A stretch of DNA of 64,000 bases, from positions 2,506,728 through 2,570,727 of the forward strand of contig NZ_SJPG01000001.1 in assembly GCF_007859715.1 (NCBI RefSeq), written 5' to 3'. This stretch comes from Rubinisphaera italica (GTDB taxonomy: Bacteria > Planctomycetota > Planctomycetia > Planctomycetales > Planctomycetaceae). The position numbers and the translations under genes are program-made. The notes below the pieces were generated by a model. It saw nothing but the letters and a program-made list of their open reading frames with translations, was not told where the DNA came from and did not search any database. This document shows positions 1 to 9,867 of the stretch, piece after piece; within the stretch, counting starts at the first letter, position 1, and the number at the start of each line of letters is the position of its first letter.

Positions 1-1116
1 GAACTTATTGATGATCTCATCGCCATGATCTGGCCCCAGGGGATATCGTGCAATATTGCCATTGCCCGATTCTTTCTGGAAATCGTAGCTGATCCAGTAA
101 GAACCGTAGTTGGAACGATGGCGATCCATAATACGGTTCTGGCTGGAAATCCCACTGACGAGCACTCCAGCACGTAGCATTTCCCCCTTTTTCAAATCCT
201 GCATTCGATTGACACCCAGACGGGCTTCCAGATCGTAAACATCTTCAGGAATGTTGAGGAACATGTGATACAAAGGGGGACGAATTGCTTTGGCGACGAA
301 CCAGTCGGCCCGGATATCGGTGAAGTAATCGAAATACCCATCGAGATTTCGTTCGATATCTTCAAACAGTTCGTATTCGGCTTTGTTTCTGGTATTCGGC
401 ATCAATCCATAGGGATAATGATCGAGCATTTTCGACCAGATTTGAGCCGTCCAGCGGTAGTCGTCCAGGTCGATGCGATAAACGGTATTGTATTTGTCGA
501 TCGCTTTAGGCAGCACGATGACATCGGAAAGGCTGATGCTGTTTAAGGCTTTGGATAATGCGGCACGGTGTAGTCGCAGATCGTATTCTGAGATTTCCGG
601 GTTGTTGTGCAGATGGACCAGGGAAAGATATTTGGTTGTGCCTTTATCGCGGCTATCCAGATCATCCGTATCTTCTTCAATCCACTGGAGGACTTGCAGT
701 CGAGAAATATGGTCTCGATCAGCTCCTGATTCCGGAATGGGAGCCCCTGCCAGAATCCAGTTCCGCAAAGTTTCTTTTTCCTCAGCTGCCAGAGGGACGG
801 GAGTGACATAGTCGTCCGGGGAAACCGGCATGTTATCCTCTTTAATGACTTCCCAGATCTTGGAAGCAATCGGATCGCCGGATTTAATAAAGGGTTTACC
901 AGTTCGATTGGCAAACAGAACATCGCGATCAAGGATGCGTAATCCTGAGTAGGTTTCTTCTCCCCCGTGACAGCTGTAGCACTTCGCCTTGAGGATGCCA
1001 AAGGCCTGATTGGCCAGAACCTGAGGATTTTCATCAGCTGTAGCAACTGATCCGATCAGGCTGGATGTGATAATCGCTGAAAGAAACAGCGATGTGGAAA
1101 ACCGATAACTGTCCAT
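1..1116 (-). CDS. Secreted planctomycete cytochrome C-domain protein (3' end outside window)
   Basis: Reading the minus strand from ATG at 1116 gives 372 codons with no stop before the window edge, so the C-terminus is missing. The start gives a signal peptide (hydrophobic residues about 7-24, then an Ala-rich cleavage site). Residues about 38-120 fit the planctomycete cytochrome C domain (PSCyt1-like): a haem-binding CYSCHG motif, a following GLRILDRD segment, a SGDP segment, and the typical ending in WILAGAP. The downstream ~250 residues contain many aromatic and charged residues and I recognise no enzyme domain in them. Proteins of this type are exported and thought to carry covalently bound haem c. 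The neighbour is divergent, with a 550-base spacer. The family call is good; the role is unknown. Confidence 0.82.
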   Translation of the reverse strand, partial: MDSYRFSTSLFLSAIITSSLIGSVATADENPQVLANQAFGILKAKCYSCHGGEETYSGLRILDRDVLFANRTGKPFIKSGDPIASKIWEVIKEDNMPVSPDDYVTPVPLAAEEKETLRNWILAGAPIPESGADRDHISRLQVLQWIEEDTDDLDSRDKGTTKYLSLVHLHNNPEISEYDLRLHRAALSKALNSISLSDVIVLPKAIDKYNTVYRIDLDDYRWTAQIWSKMLDHYPYGLMPNTRNKAEYELFEDIERNLDGYFDYFTDIRADWFVAKAIRPPLYHMFLNIPEDVYDLEARLGVNRMQDLKKGEMLRAGVLVSGISSQNRIMDRHRSNYGSYWISYDFQKESGNGNIARYPLGPDHGDEIINKF

Positions 1117-1668
1117 TGTGCTGACCCAATATCTACTGAATTTGTGTTTCGTTGTTGTGTTCACTGTACCAAAGCAACTAACAAAGTCTCAATTGCTATG
1201 TCAGGTTTATTGGGAAACGAACAGACATTGGATGTCTTCTCGTGAAATTGAATTCTTATTCGGAAAAATGGTAAATTCGTTTATCTTCCTGAATTGAATG
1301 AATAATATTGCCTATTCAAGAAATAACTGCAGCGTTCAGCAGGAGCAAACACAGCGTATTTAGGACATTAGGTACCCAAGCGACTGCAGCAAACCATTTG
1401 AAAATGGTCTAATCTGGATTCCATCCCCCTGTTTGTTTTGCAAATTTTGCGATTATGAGTATGAAGGGTTGAATCTGTTTGCGAACTGCGATTAAATCTG
1501 GTTAACATCTAAACAGCATCTGAGCTGCAAATCTCAGATAAAAATGAAAATGGAATAATTTCAATAATTTCGGGGAAGAATTCCTGGAGAACTGCGTTTC
1601 AATGATGTCTTCAACGACACACGAAACAAACACAAATCGAATCTCCGAAAACTCGAAGGAAAGAACAG
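1117..1668. other. Intergenic region between divergent genes
   Basis: This ~550-base AT-rich stretch separates the minus-strand cytochrome gene and the plus-strand Tyr-rich gene, so it should hold both promoters. I cannot place confident -35/-10 boxes. It also contains the first copy of a ~70-base dispersed repeat at about 1331-1400. No convincing gene is present; short readings here overlap the Tyr-rich gene in the wrong frame. Confidence 0.6.
1331..1400 (+). repeat. ~70-bp dispersed element, copy 1
   Basis: The sequence beginning GCGTTCAGCAGGAGCAAACA matches, with only about ten differences over 70 bases, the reverse complement of 56863-56932. It lies in noncoding DNA here. The shared blocks include GCGTTCAGCAGGAGC, AAACACAGCGT, GGACATT and GCGACTGCAG. 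The two copies are 55 kb apart. Its nature (small RNA, repeat remnant or regulatory site) is not known. Confidence 0.75.
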
Positions 1669-2136
1669 ATGACACGCACAATCAGAAACACAATGCTACT
1701 TACAATGATCGCCCTGATGGGAGGAATTGCCGTCGAACAGGAAGCCCGCGCATTCCAGGGCTATCGCCAATACTATGGTGGCTGGAGCTACAAGCCGCAG
1801 CAGCGATATCATGTTCGCTCCTACTACTACAAACCGACACCGAGCTATGTGGGCTATCGCTACCACTACTGTGTGCATTACCCCAAACGCCCCCGCTACG
1901 TGTACTACTACAACCCATATTCACGCACTTATTGGGGGCGATTCGATCTCGAAGGCAAAGATGGTGCTCACTACTCTTTGCTGAAGAATGAAGATCGCAA
2001 GGAAAACCTGGAAGAAATTCCAGAATCAGCCTTCCCGGCTGCCAGCAAAATGCCGCAGATACCTGAAGCAGAAGATGACATCCAGATTGATGTGATGCCC
2101 AAAGATCTACCAACGGCTGAAGACACACCACAATAA
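1669..2136 (+). CDS. Small secreted tyrosine-rich protein
   Basis: A 155-residue protein. A signal peptide covers about residues 1-28 (basic start, hydrophobic MLLTMIALMGGIAV, Ala-rich end). Residues about 29-95 are extremely rich in Tyr with Arg, Pro and Gly, giving repeated YYY and YRY-like runs. The C-terminal third is acidic and rich in Pro and Glu. The start is supported by AAGGA about 8 bases upstream, and a clear rho-independent terminator follows. Tyr-rich exported proteins of this size recur in planctomycetes, but I know no assigned function; a cell-wall or matrix role is only a guess. The gene appears monocistronic. Confidence 0.8.
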   Translation: MTRTIRNTMLLTMIALMGGIAVEQEARAFQGYRQYYGGWSYKPQQRYHVRSYYYKPTPSYVGYRYHYCVHYPKRPRYVYYYNPYSRTYWGRFDLEGKDGAHYSLLKNEDRKENLEEIPESAFPAASKMPQIPEAEDDIQIDVMPKDLPTAEDTPQ

Positions 2137-2155
2137 TCAGACCGCTTAAAGCAAT

Positions 2156-2194
2156 AAAAGCCATTGATGTACAATCTGCATCAATGGCTTTTTT
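2156..2194 (+). terminator. Rho-independent terminator of the Tyr-rich gene
   Basis: AAAAGCCATTGATG pairs with CATCAATGGCTTTT around a 9-base loop, and a run of T follows. It begins about 20 bases after the stop codon at 2136. Confidence 0.88.
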
Positions 2195-2684
2195 CTATGG
2201 AATCGGCAAGAGTGAATTCAGGCAAAATGGGCATGATTCGCTGCTCGAAAATGATAATAACCAAGAATGAAGACCGGGAGAGCCTTCGCTCAACCTCAGA
2301 TTAATTCTGGAGTGATAACCAACATTAGACGGGGTGCCAAAAGTCGAGAGATTGGGTTGCCAGAAATTCACTTCACACAGATTACTTCTTCAGCTTCCAT
2401 GACATCCCCATCGCAGCAGGGATTTATTCGATCCTTAGGATCGACTCCCTGAGGTCGAAGAGTTACCAATTGCATGAGAGAAGTTGAGCAGGTGTCAGAT
2501 CCTCAAGCCCGATTTGATCGCCCACTGTCCGGCCAGGCATTGACTTGAGGTCGTGTCTGCTGCGTAAGCTTGTATAAACTTTCCCAATTGGGAACAGCGA
2601 TCTTCCTGAATCCTGCAGCAGCTCTCTTTTATTTGCGTTGAATTTAACACAAAAAGTAACCGCTCAAAATTGAATTACAATATT
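2195..2684. other. Intergenic region, no gene seen
   Basis: About 490 bases lie between two convergent genes. The only structure I see is a small perfect hairpin, TCGATCC-TTA-GGATCGA at 2428-2444. A 61-codon open reading at 2267-2452 has no ribosome-binding site, no recognisable composition and no family resemblance, so I do not call it. Confidence 0.55.
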
Positions 2685-5657
2685 CTACTCAAAAACCTGG
2701 CCATTAATTACTAATCGTCCAGTTATCGAATTCGCAGGCACAAAGACAGCTGTTGTGGCTCCGTTAATGGTGTTGTTGAGGTTCGAGACTAGAGTGACGA
2801 AGGGATCGTCAGTGCCGGTGACGTTGCTCAAGATGATGCCGCGGTCGACGAATGTGCTGAAGCGTTGCAGATTGATTTCGTTGGCGTCGAGCGTGATGGT
2901 TGAACCATCGTGGATTGAGGGGAAGAGAATCCCGGTTGCTCCGCCGGCGTAATCGTCAATAAAGTTGTTCGACAGGATCAGGGTGGACGTTCTGCTGGCC
3001 GAAGTACGCACACCGACGCTGTCTATTCCTCGGAATTCAATCGCATTGTTGAAGACCGCCAGGTCCAGAGTCGATTGTGAAAGCACTTCGATCGCGGTAG
3101 CGTTTTGTTCGGTAAATCCCAGAATATTTTGAGAGAAGGTGAATGTTCCCAATTCGGCAGAATCTCCTGTCAGGAATTGAAACGCTTTCTGATTAGCCGC
3201 ATCGCCTGTTACAAAGTTCGAGACAATATTGGCATTCACAGGACCGGTCCAATCCATTTTTGCACCAATTCCCAATGCCTGGCTCAAATCGACACTGTTT
3301 TCTGAAAAATTGAAGTCAAGCGAAGCCGACTCTCCACCAGGCATCGTCTGAGCATTGAAGAATATTTTCGGAGAATCGACGATCGTATTTCGAACCATTC
3401 GTGCGACATAACCACCGGCTTCATCGACCACATAATTTACAGCTGTCCCCATGGTCGTGGAGTTCCCTTCAAACATGTTGTTTGTCAGAGCAAACAGTTT
3501 TACGTTCTCTGCATCAACGATCGTGGAGGTTGTTCCTGTGAATTTGGAGGAAATAATATCCAGGACTTCGGCATTTCGAAGGACGGCCACATGAGTGTTG
3601 TCCACAAAATTACCGAACTGGAACCCTGCCGAGCCAGAATCCTCGACATAAATTGCAGTGTCGGTATTCTGGATTGTTCCACCGCTATCTTCTTCAAACC
3701 CCCCTGTGGCCATGACTGTTCCAGTGGTTCTTACCATGCGAATTCCATACATTCCGCCATCTGCAGAAATCGAATCGGGACGAATATCGACAGCCGAATC
3801 TTCAACATCAATTGCCGGTGCATTCACTGAAGAGACGGATCCATCGCGAATGCGAACAAAATCAGAATTTCGCGATTCGATTCCCGTTCCGTTTGTGGTT
3901 TGTATATCCATCGTATAAATGTCAATCAGGCCCATGTTATCAACAAGTTCTACACCTTTGCTGCCGGTCGCTCCCTGGAGAATCAGGTTCTCAACAGCAG
4001 CGAATCCGTAAACATCTGTTTCGACATCGTCGCTCGTGTCGACCGTTCCCTGATCGTCTACAGTGGTGATCAAATCAAAATCTTCAACCAGTAGGCCACT
4101 TCCCTGATTGTTTAACAATGTAAGGTCGCCACCAAAAACCGTTTGGCCATGACCACCGCTAAGCAAGACACCATTGCCTCCAGCTCCTTCGACTTTCACA
4201 TTATCGAGCCGCATATAACCATCGTGGTTGAGGATTTTCACTCCGTCTGCCTGACTGTCGTTGATGGTCAGATTGTTGACGTAGCCATTGTTTGAGGAGT
4301 CGATGACAAGTCCACTCTCGGTTGCATCGTTGAGTGTCACATTCTCAATTCGGAAATTATCGATGCCATTGGCGACAATTAAATCCCCACTGGTCGAGCC
4401 GGCAGCAGGGTTTAATGTCAAACCGGCAATAGATGTGTTGTCAGCCAGTGTAATCGCGGGACTGTTCAGACTCGCATTGATGGTCACGGGAGCTGCACTG
4501 GCGTTGGCTTCCATCGAAACGGTTCCGTAATTGACGGTGTCGATAGAGAAGGCGTTCCCTTCTCCAAACAGCTTCTGACCATCCTGCAGCACAATCGACT
4601 CACTAAAGCTCGAACCTTCACGCAAGTAGAAGATGTCTCCACCAGCTGTTTGCGCTTCGGCAATCGTGTCGAACGGGTTTTCGGCAGTTCCATCCTGGGC
4701 AGCAATACTCATTATGGTTGTTGGTGCAGGAACACCTGTGTTTTGAATGTTTTGAACAACATACGCGTTGTTCGTGATTGGATTGATCAAAGGAATAGCC
4801 GTTCCAATCTCAGAGCGTTTGCTCACAATAACGTTGTAGTTGGAATCGTTGAATCGGCGGAATTGACGATCAAGTCGATTGTCTGGAACATCGTTATTAC
4901 CGAAACGAAATGACATTCCCAGAGTAACATTCGTGCCGAAGGTATCGTCATTGGAGATTGCAAACTGAGTTTGCAGATAAGGGGTGATGTCTCCCTGAAC
5001 ATGGAATTTGACACCATCGATATTATCAACATTTGAACCTTCAAAGTGATACCAACTGACGATCGCTTCCATGTTCCGTTCGTCGGCAAACTCTCCCGGC
5101 ATATAGAAGCCGAGATTGACATCGACTCCTTTCATCGCCACTCCGATGGTATCCACGGTGTCCAGTACAATTTGATTACCCTGCATGCGGACATTCCCAG
5201 TGGATGATTGCAGGACCTTTTCATCCTCGCCAACGGGAACATAGACATTAGAAGTCAGTCTTCCGAATCGAGTCGAACCTTCCAGACCGAAGGACATTTG
5301 CTGATAAATCTTTTCCAGCGACTGGTCAAAGCCGTAATTGCCGTTCACGCCAATCATGAGAATGTCGTTAGGTTCCAGGAACCGATAACCTGTTCCAATA
5401 TTCCCGCCGACATTCCCTTCATTCGTCATGAAGCCTCGTAGATCACCAAAAAGAATGCTTTCATCTTCATCGAGGATATATGGCATGAATTCAATATGCG
5501 TAATTCCGGTATCCCGGCCAAAGGCAGGCATCGCCGTATGACCAAGCCGTGCATCCGTCTGAATTCCCTGAGCCTTTGCCTTTTGCAGGCCTGTTGACAG
5601 GATAACTATCGATACGAAAGCGAACAGCAATCGAAGTGTCTGATCGGATTTGAGCAT
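2685..5657 (-). CDS. Inverse-autotransporter-like outer membrane barrel with beta-helix passenger
   Basis: An exported surface protein of 990 residues from the ATG at 5657. An in-frame TTG at 5720 would add 21 residues in front of the signal peptide and is less likely. The signal peptide ends near the AKA motif at about residue 30. Residues about 35-270 are alternating amphipathic strands with the look of the inverse autotransporter (intimin/invasin type, IAT) barrel and end with GMSFRFGN. From about residue 330 on there are dozens of short repeats typical of a right-handed parallel beta-helix, with Asn/Asp-rich turns such as LNNQGSG and SSNNGY. Barrel first and passenger second is the type Ve order. 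An adhesin or matrix role is inferred. No Shine-Dalgarno site is clear. Confidence 0.8.
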   Translation of the reverse strand: MLKSDQTLRLLFAFVSIVILSTGLQKAKAQGIQTDARLGHTAMPAFGRDTGITHIEFMPYILDEDESILFGDLRGFMTNEGNVGGNIGTGYRFLEPNDILMIGVNGNYGFDQSLEKIYQQMSFGLEGSTRFGRLTSNVYVPVGEDEKVLQSSTGNVRMQGNQIVLDTVDTIGVAMKGVDVNLGFYMPGEFADERNMEAIVSWYHFEGSNVDNIDGVKFHVQGDITPYLQTQFAISNDDTFGTNVTLGMSFRFGNNDVPDNRLDRQFRRFNDSNYNVIVSKRSEIGTAIPLINPITNNAYVVQNIQNTGVPAPTTIMSIAAQDGTAENPFDTIAEAQTAGGDIFYLREGSSFSESIVLQDGQKLFGEGNAFSIDTVNYGTVSMEANASAAPVTINASLNSPAITLADNTSIAGLTLNPAAGSTSGDLIVANGIDNFRIENVTLNDATESGLVIDSSNNGYVNNLTINDSQADGVKILNHDGYMRLDNVKVEGAGGNGVLLSGGHGQTVFGGDLTLLNNQGSGLLVEDFDLITTVDDQGTVDTSDDVETDVYGFAAVENLILQGATGSKGVELVDNMGLIDIYTMDIQTTNGTGIESRNSDFVRIRDGSVSSVNAPAIDVEDSAVDIRPDSISADGGMYGIRMVRTTGTVMATGGFEEDSGGTIQNTDTAIYVEDSGSAGFQFGNFVDNTHVAVLRNAEVLDIISSKFTGTTSTIVDAENVKLFALTNNMFEGNSTTMGTAVNYVVDEAGGYVARMVRNTIVDSPKIFFNAQTMPGGESASLDFNFSENSVDLSQALGIGAKMDWTGPVNANIVSNFVTGDAANQKAFQFLTGDSAELGTFTFSQNILGFTEQNATAIEVLSQSTLDLAVFNNAIEFRGIDSVGVRTSASRTSTLILSNNFIDDYAGGATGILFPSIHDGSTITLDANEINLQRFSTFVDRGIILSNVTGTDDPFVTLVSNLNNTINGATTAVFVPANSITGRLVINGQVFE

Positions 5658-6225
5658 GAAACTGCCAATTTTTGGGGAGGAGAGCCTCGAAATGCAGATT
5701 GATTTCGAAACGATTGGCAATGAACCAGGAACCAGTTCATTGCGTGGGGATAGGAGAAATACCTGATCGCATATATCGAGTCAATTTCAGCCTGTCTTTT
5801 GCACCTGTTACAACAAACTTCAGGTCAGCCTCCTCAAGACAGACTTTCCAGCAAATTGCTACGAGAAATGCTCAATTTCAGGATTAAAATTGACACATCT
5901 GGACTTGCAAATATGATCCCGCTCTCTCGCCGGAGAACTCGGACACCATGAAATTCCCCCCTGAGCAATCCACGAATCTTGCCTGAATGCCCTAATCCGC
6001 ACTTTCCAAGTGCATTGGTAAATGCAAGAATGACGATAATCCGGGAAACTTGTATGGATTATCGGAGTTAAGCAACCGATTTGCCGATATTCCTTAAGTA
6101 TGATTCTCGGAGTACGGAATTCACTCAAGCCATCCACTGGGATGAATTTGTGCAGAAAACCGGAATTGAAACAGCGAACTGAATTCGCATTTAATACGTC
6201 GTATCTACGACGTCGATTCGCCTGA
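5658..6225. other. Intergenic region between divergent autotransporter and korA genes
   Basis: About 570 bases, AT-rich, with no gene I can support. It should carry promoters for both directions. The only distinct signal is the palindrome at 6196-6213, described separately. Confidence 0.5.
6196..6213. promoter_or_regulatory. Perfect palindrome upstream of korA (candidate operator)
   Basis: ACGTCGTATCTACGACGT is an inverted repeat with two 8-base arms and a 2-base centre. It ends 12 bases before the upstream-most korA start (6226) and 42 bases before the alternative ATG at 6256. Its size and position suit a dimeric repressor site or a short leader hairpin. No regulator gene lies nearby to match it. 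Confidence 0.45.
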
Positions 6226-8139
6226 ATGGCAAGAATAACGGAGTCTAACCAGATTATGTCGGCAGTTGATACACAATCGAATGGTAACGGTAATTTTCGC
6301 ACGACAGAGCAAGTCGATGCAGTCGTCATCCGCTTTTGCGGCGACAGTGGCGACGGCATGCAGCTCGTTGGCACTCAATTCACCAATGTTTCGGCTGTCT
6401 TCGGGAACGATGTGAGCACCCTTCCCGACTTCCCCGCGGAAATTCGTGCTCCCGCCGGAACATTGAACGGAGTTTCCGGGTTCCAGCTCTGCTTCTCCAG
6501 CACCGATATTTTCACGCCGGGAGATGAAGTCGACACCCTTGTCGCCATGAACCCTGCTGCCCTGAAGACAAACCTGGCCGACCTGAAGCGGGGCGGAACA
6601 CTCATTGTCAATAAGGATGCTTTCGATAAATCCGGACTGTCCAAGGCTGGATACGCAACAAATCCGCTCGAAGACGACAATGACTCTTTGGCCGGTTATC
6701 GTGTTCATAAAGTCGATATGACTCGCCTGACTCGCGATTCCGTCGCCGATCTCGGCCTCTCTCTCAAAGAAGCAGACCGCTGCAAAAACTTCTTCGCTCT
6801 CGGACTTGTCTACTGGCTCTATGATCGGGATGCGAAGGCGACTCAGGATTGGATCAAATCCAAGTTTGCGAAACGTCCGGAACTCGTTCAGGCAAACCTG
6901 TCAGCTCTGAAAGCCGGGGCCGACCTCGGGTATTCGACTCAGGCCTTCACCGTTCATTACAAAGTTCCACCCGCGAAATTGCCGCCGGGCAAATACCGCA
7001 AAATGACTGGTAATGAAGCAGTTGCGATGGGACTGGTCGCTGCGGCTCATGTTTCCGGTAAAGAACTGTTTTATGCCGGATATCCGATCACACCTGCCAG
7101 CGATATTCTGCACGAACTTTCTAAGCTGAAAAACTTCGGCGTTCGCACAGCTCAGGTTGAAGACGAAATCGCCGCCATCACCGCTACTGTCGGAGCCTCC
7201 TTCGGTGGAGCGTTTGCAGTCACAGCCAGCAGTGGACCAGGTATCGCGTTGAAGTCTGAGGGAATCGGGCTGGCAGTCATCACCGAATTGCCACTGGTGA
7301 TCGTCAATGTACAGCGTGGTGGACCGAGTACTGGCTTGCCGACAAAAACCGAACAGGCCGACCTGATGATGTCCTTCTTTGGACGCAACGGCGAATGTCC
7401 GATGCCGATTATCGCAGCTGCCACTCCAGGCGATGCTTTTGATGTCTCCCGAGAAGCTTTGCGGCTGGCCGTCGAATTTATGACGCCGGTCTTCCTCCTG
7501 AGTGATGGCTACATCGCCAACGGAGCCGAGCCTTGGAAGATTCCTGATCTCAAAAACATCAAACCGATCGACTTCAAGCATATTAAAGAAGCCAACGGAC
7601 AAGATGGCCAGTATCTGCCTTATCTGCGAAATGATCGCCTCGTTCGCCCTTGGGCATTACCGGGCACGAAGGGTCTTGAACACCGTGTTGGAGGACTGGA
7701 AAAATCGGATGGAACAGGGAACGTCAGCTACGATCCCGACAACCATCAGCACATGATTGAAACGCGAGCCAAAAAAATAGCCGGCATCGCCAATCATATT
7801 CCAGAACAACCACTCGAAGGCCCCGATTCCGGCGACCTGCTCGTCATCAGCTGGGGCGGAACCTACGGTTCTGTCCGTACTGCTGTTCAGCGAGCACAAA
7901 AAGATGGCCATAAAGTCACGCTGGCACACATCCGCTACCTCAACCCGTTTCCTAAGAATCTGGAAGAGGTCATCAAACGCTTCGATAAAGTTCTCGTCCC
8001 CGAACTCAACACCGGACAGCTTCGCTTCCTTCTGCGAGCGATGTTCCTGTGCGACGCCAAGGGGCTGAACAAGATGAAGGGGAAACCATTCCTCGTCAGC
8101 GAAGTTTACGATGCCATTCTTGAAAACCTGAAGAAATAA
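6226..8139 (+). CDS. korA: 2-oxoacid:ferredoxin oxidoreductase subunit alpha (fused gamma-alpha)
   Basis: Catalyses, with KorB, the ferredoxin-linked oxidative decarboxylation of a 2-oxoacid, most likely 2-oxoglutarate to succinyl-CoA in the TCA cycle. Residues about 28-215 form the gamma domain ([16 protein letters not shown]). Residues about 255-500 form the alpha pyrimidine-binding domain ([41 protein letters not shown]). The C-terminal transketolase-like domain follows (ISWGGTYGS). A length of 637 fits the fused KorA family. Two ATGs are possible, 6226 and 6256; GGAG lies 12 bases before the second, which removes a 10-residue extension. korB follows after 67 bases. The family is certain; substrate specificity is inferred. 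Confidence 0.93.
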   Translation: MARITESNQIMSAVDTQSNGNGNFRTTEQVDAVVIRFCGDSGDGMQLVGTQFTNVSAVFGNDVSTLPDFPAEIRAPAGTLNGVSGFQLCFSSTDIFTPGDEVDTLVAMNPAALKTNLADLKRGGTLIVNKDAFDKSGLSKAGYATNPLEDDNDSLAGYRVHKVDMTRLTRDSVADLGLSLKEADRCKNFFALGLVYWLYDRDAKATQDWIKSKFAKRPELVQANLSALKAGADLGYSTQAFTVHYKVPPAKLPPGKYRKMTGNEAVAMGLVAAAHVSGKELFYAGYPITPASDILHELSKLKNFGVRTAQVEDEIAAITATVGASFGGAFAVTASSGPGIALKSEGIGLAVITELPLVIVNVQRGGPSTGLPTKTEQADLMMSFFGRNGECPMPIIAAATPGDAFDVSREALRLAVEFMTPVFLLSDGYIANGAEPWKIPDLKNIKPIDFKHIKEANGQDGQYLPYLRNDRLVRPWALPGTKGLEHRVGGLEKSDGTGNVSYDPDNHQHMIETRAKKIAGIANHIPEQPLEGPDSGDLLVISWGGTYGSVRTAVQRAQKDGHKVTLAHIRYLNPFPKNLEEVIKRFDKVLVPELNTGQLRFLLRAMFLCDAKGLNKMKGKPFLVSEVYDAILENLKK

Positions 8140-8206
8140 TCACGCCGTCGCAGGTTAGACGGTTATAATAAGACAATTATCAAGTTCTGTTGAGATAGGA
8201 CTCCTT

Positions 8207-9235
8207 ATGAGTACGAGTATTGAACTTCCAGTTCTAACCCCCAAAGATTTCGCCAGTGACCAGGAAGTCCGCTGGTGTCCTCGTTGCGGTGACTATTCTA
8301 TTTTGGCTCAGGTCAAAAAAATCTTACCAACGCTGAACATTCCCAAAGAAGAGTTCGTGTTTATCTCCGGCATCGGCTGCTCAAGCCGGTTCCCGTATTA
8401 CATGAACACTTACGGCATGCACAGTATCCACGGCCGTGCCCCTGCGATTGCGACTGGCCTGAAAGTGGCACGACCTGATTTACAGGTTTGGGTGATCACT
8501 GGCGACGGCGATTCCCTTTCCATCGGCGGCAATCACTTCATGCACATGATTCGCCGCAATGTGAATCTGAAAGTGATCCTGTTCAACAATCAGATTTACG
8601 GACTGACCAAAGGACAGTATTCACCAACCAGTCCTCAGGGAAAACGAACCAAGAGTACGCCTTATGGTTCGGTCGACGCTCCTTTGACACCGCTTTCCGT
8701 AGCAATAGGCGCCCGCGCCACCTTCGCGGCTCGATCTGTCGATGTCGATATTAAACACTTGTGCTATGTTTTGGAGCGAGCTGCCAATCATAAAGGAACT
8801 GCTCTGGTTGAGGTCTATCAGGACTGCAACGTCTTCAACAGCGGTGCCTTTGATTTTGCTTCCAAGAAAGACCAGAAGGTCGAAAACTGCATCTACCTCG
8901 AACACGGCAAGCCGCTGATCTTCGGGAAAGATCGCGATAAGGGGATTCGACTGAATCATTTCAGTCAGCCGGAAGTTGTCGAACTGGGCAAAGGTGGAGT
9001 CAGCGAAGACGACCTGCTCTTCCACGATGAAAAACAGGAAAATCCAACCCTCGCCTTCCTGCTTTCGCAAATGCGATATCCAGATAGCCCCGAACCAATG
9101 GGCGTCTTCAGAGCGATCGACCGTCCAACCTACGATGACGAAGTCAACGAGCAGGTCAAGGACGTCACAGAAAAATACGGCCCAGGCAACCTCGAAGACC
9201 TCTTCAGCACCGGTGATACCTGGACTGTCGAGTAA
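8207..9235 (+). CDS. korB: 2-oxoacid:ferredoxin oxidoreductase subunit beta
   Basis: The thiamine-pyrophosphate-binding partner of KorA, 342 residues. The N-terminus has WCPRCGDYSIL and GIGCSSRFP, as in KorB and related beta subunits. GDGDSLSIGGNHFMH is the TPP/Mg binding segment and NNQIYGLTKGQYSPTS completes it. There is no fused ferredoxin domain, so electrons should pass to a separate ferredoxin through the subunit's own cluster. AGGA lies just before the ATG. It forms an operon with korA and ends at a strong terminator. Confidence 0.94.
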   Translation: MSTSIELPVLTPKDFASDQEVRWCPRCGDYSILAQVKKILPTLNIPKEEFVFISGIGCSSRFPYYMNTYGMHSIHGRAPAIATGLKVARPDLQVWVITGDGDSLSIGGNHFMHMIRRNVNLKVILFNNQIYGLTKGQYSPTSPQGKRTKSTPYGSVDAPLTPLSVAIGARATFAARSVDVDIKHLCYVLERAANHKGTALVEVYQDCNVFNSGAFDFASKKDQKVENCIYLEHGKPLIFGKDRDKGIRLNHFSQPEVVELGKGGVSEDDLLFHDEKQENPTLAFLLSQMRYPDSPEPMGVFRAIDRPTYDDEVNEQVKDVTEKYGPGNLEDLFSTGDTWTVE

Positions 9236-9256
9236 ACCACATTGCGGTTGAGAAAC

Positions 9257-9289
9257 AAAAACTGGCGAATGCATGTTCGCCAGTTTTTT
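9257..9289 (+). terminator. Rho-independent terminator of korAB
   Basis: AACTGGCGAA pairs with TTCGCCAGTT around TGCATG, and a T run follows. It starts about 22 bases after the korB stop. Confidence 0.88.
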
Positions 9290-9342
9290 ATGCGCTAAGT
9301 AAATTCCTCACTGATACAAGTAGGAAGCATATCTATCCATCA

Positions 9343-9837
9343 TCAGCGAATAAGTTCTTCATTCGCGAGATGCTGAATGCGAGGATCCTCATCGGCCGTC
9401 AGTTTTTTCAGTTTGTCTTTGAGGTATTGCTGCTGATCTGCGGAGGCTATTTTACATGCGGTTTTGATGGCCTGCATGCGTATATTTTGCGGATGGTCAC
9501 TTGAAAAGAATTGAGTCACCAGGTCGAAATGCTCTGATGCCTCAGTTCCATAGCGACTCAGAATCTTCAAAGCAAACCATTGAGGATCTGTTGATTTCGT
9601 GCTTTTCAGATAATCAATCAGAATTGCAATTTGCTGCTGCGGAGGTGTTCCCAGATTCTCCAGTGCCTCGACGGACCACTCCCTAACCGTCTCGTCCGCA
9701 TCACCAACGGCATTGAGTAAAGGAATTAACGCGGGACCGGCTTCGTCTGCCATTCGAGCCAGTTGCTCCGCCGCTCTTTGGCGTGTTTTGATATCTGCAG
9801 ACTGTAGCTCAACTGCAAGTTGTTCAGCATCATTCAT
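9343..9837 (-). CDS. HEAT-repeat protein
   Basis: 164 residues made of paired amphipathic helices in the HEAT/armadillo pattern: repeats near 10-45, 48-80, 85-115 and 118-160, with the usual Ala/Leu spacing and Asp/Pro turn (for example DADETVREWSVEALENLG). Such domains are protein-binding scaffolds. No signal peptide or catalytic motif is visible, so it is probably cytoplasmic. It is the last gene of the minus-strand pilus/secretion cluster, 30 bases after the DUF1559 gene, which suggests cotranscription. The function cannot be told from the sequence. Confidence 0.75.
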   Translation of the reverse strand: MNDAEQLAVELQSADIKTRQRAAEQLARMADEAGPALIPLLNAVGDADETVREWSVEALENLGTPPQQQIAILIDYLKSTKSTDPQWFALKILSRYGTEASEHFDLVTQFFSSDHPQNIRMQAIKTACKIASADQQQYLKDKLKKLTADEDPRIQHLANEELIR

Positions 9838-9867
9838 CAGGTAGACGGTTCGCTAAGAAGGAGTGGA

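Noticed and set aside
1602..1991. 129-residue plus-strand reading overlapping the Tyr-rich gene
   Set aside because: Out of frame with a gene that has a signal peptide, ribosome-binding site and terminator.
2267..2452. 61-codon reading in the 2.2-2.7 kb spacer
   Set aside because: No ribosome-binding site, no family resemblance, atypical composition.
6901..7602. 233-residue minus-strand reading inside korA
   Set aside because: Antisense shadow; the sense strand encodes conserved KorA motifs throughout.
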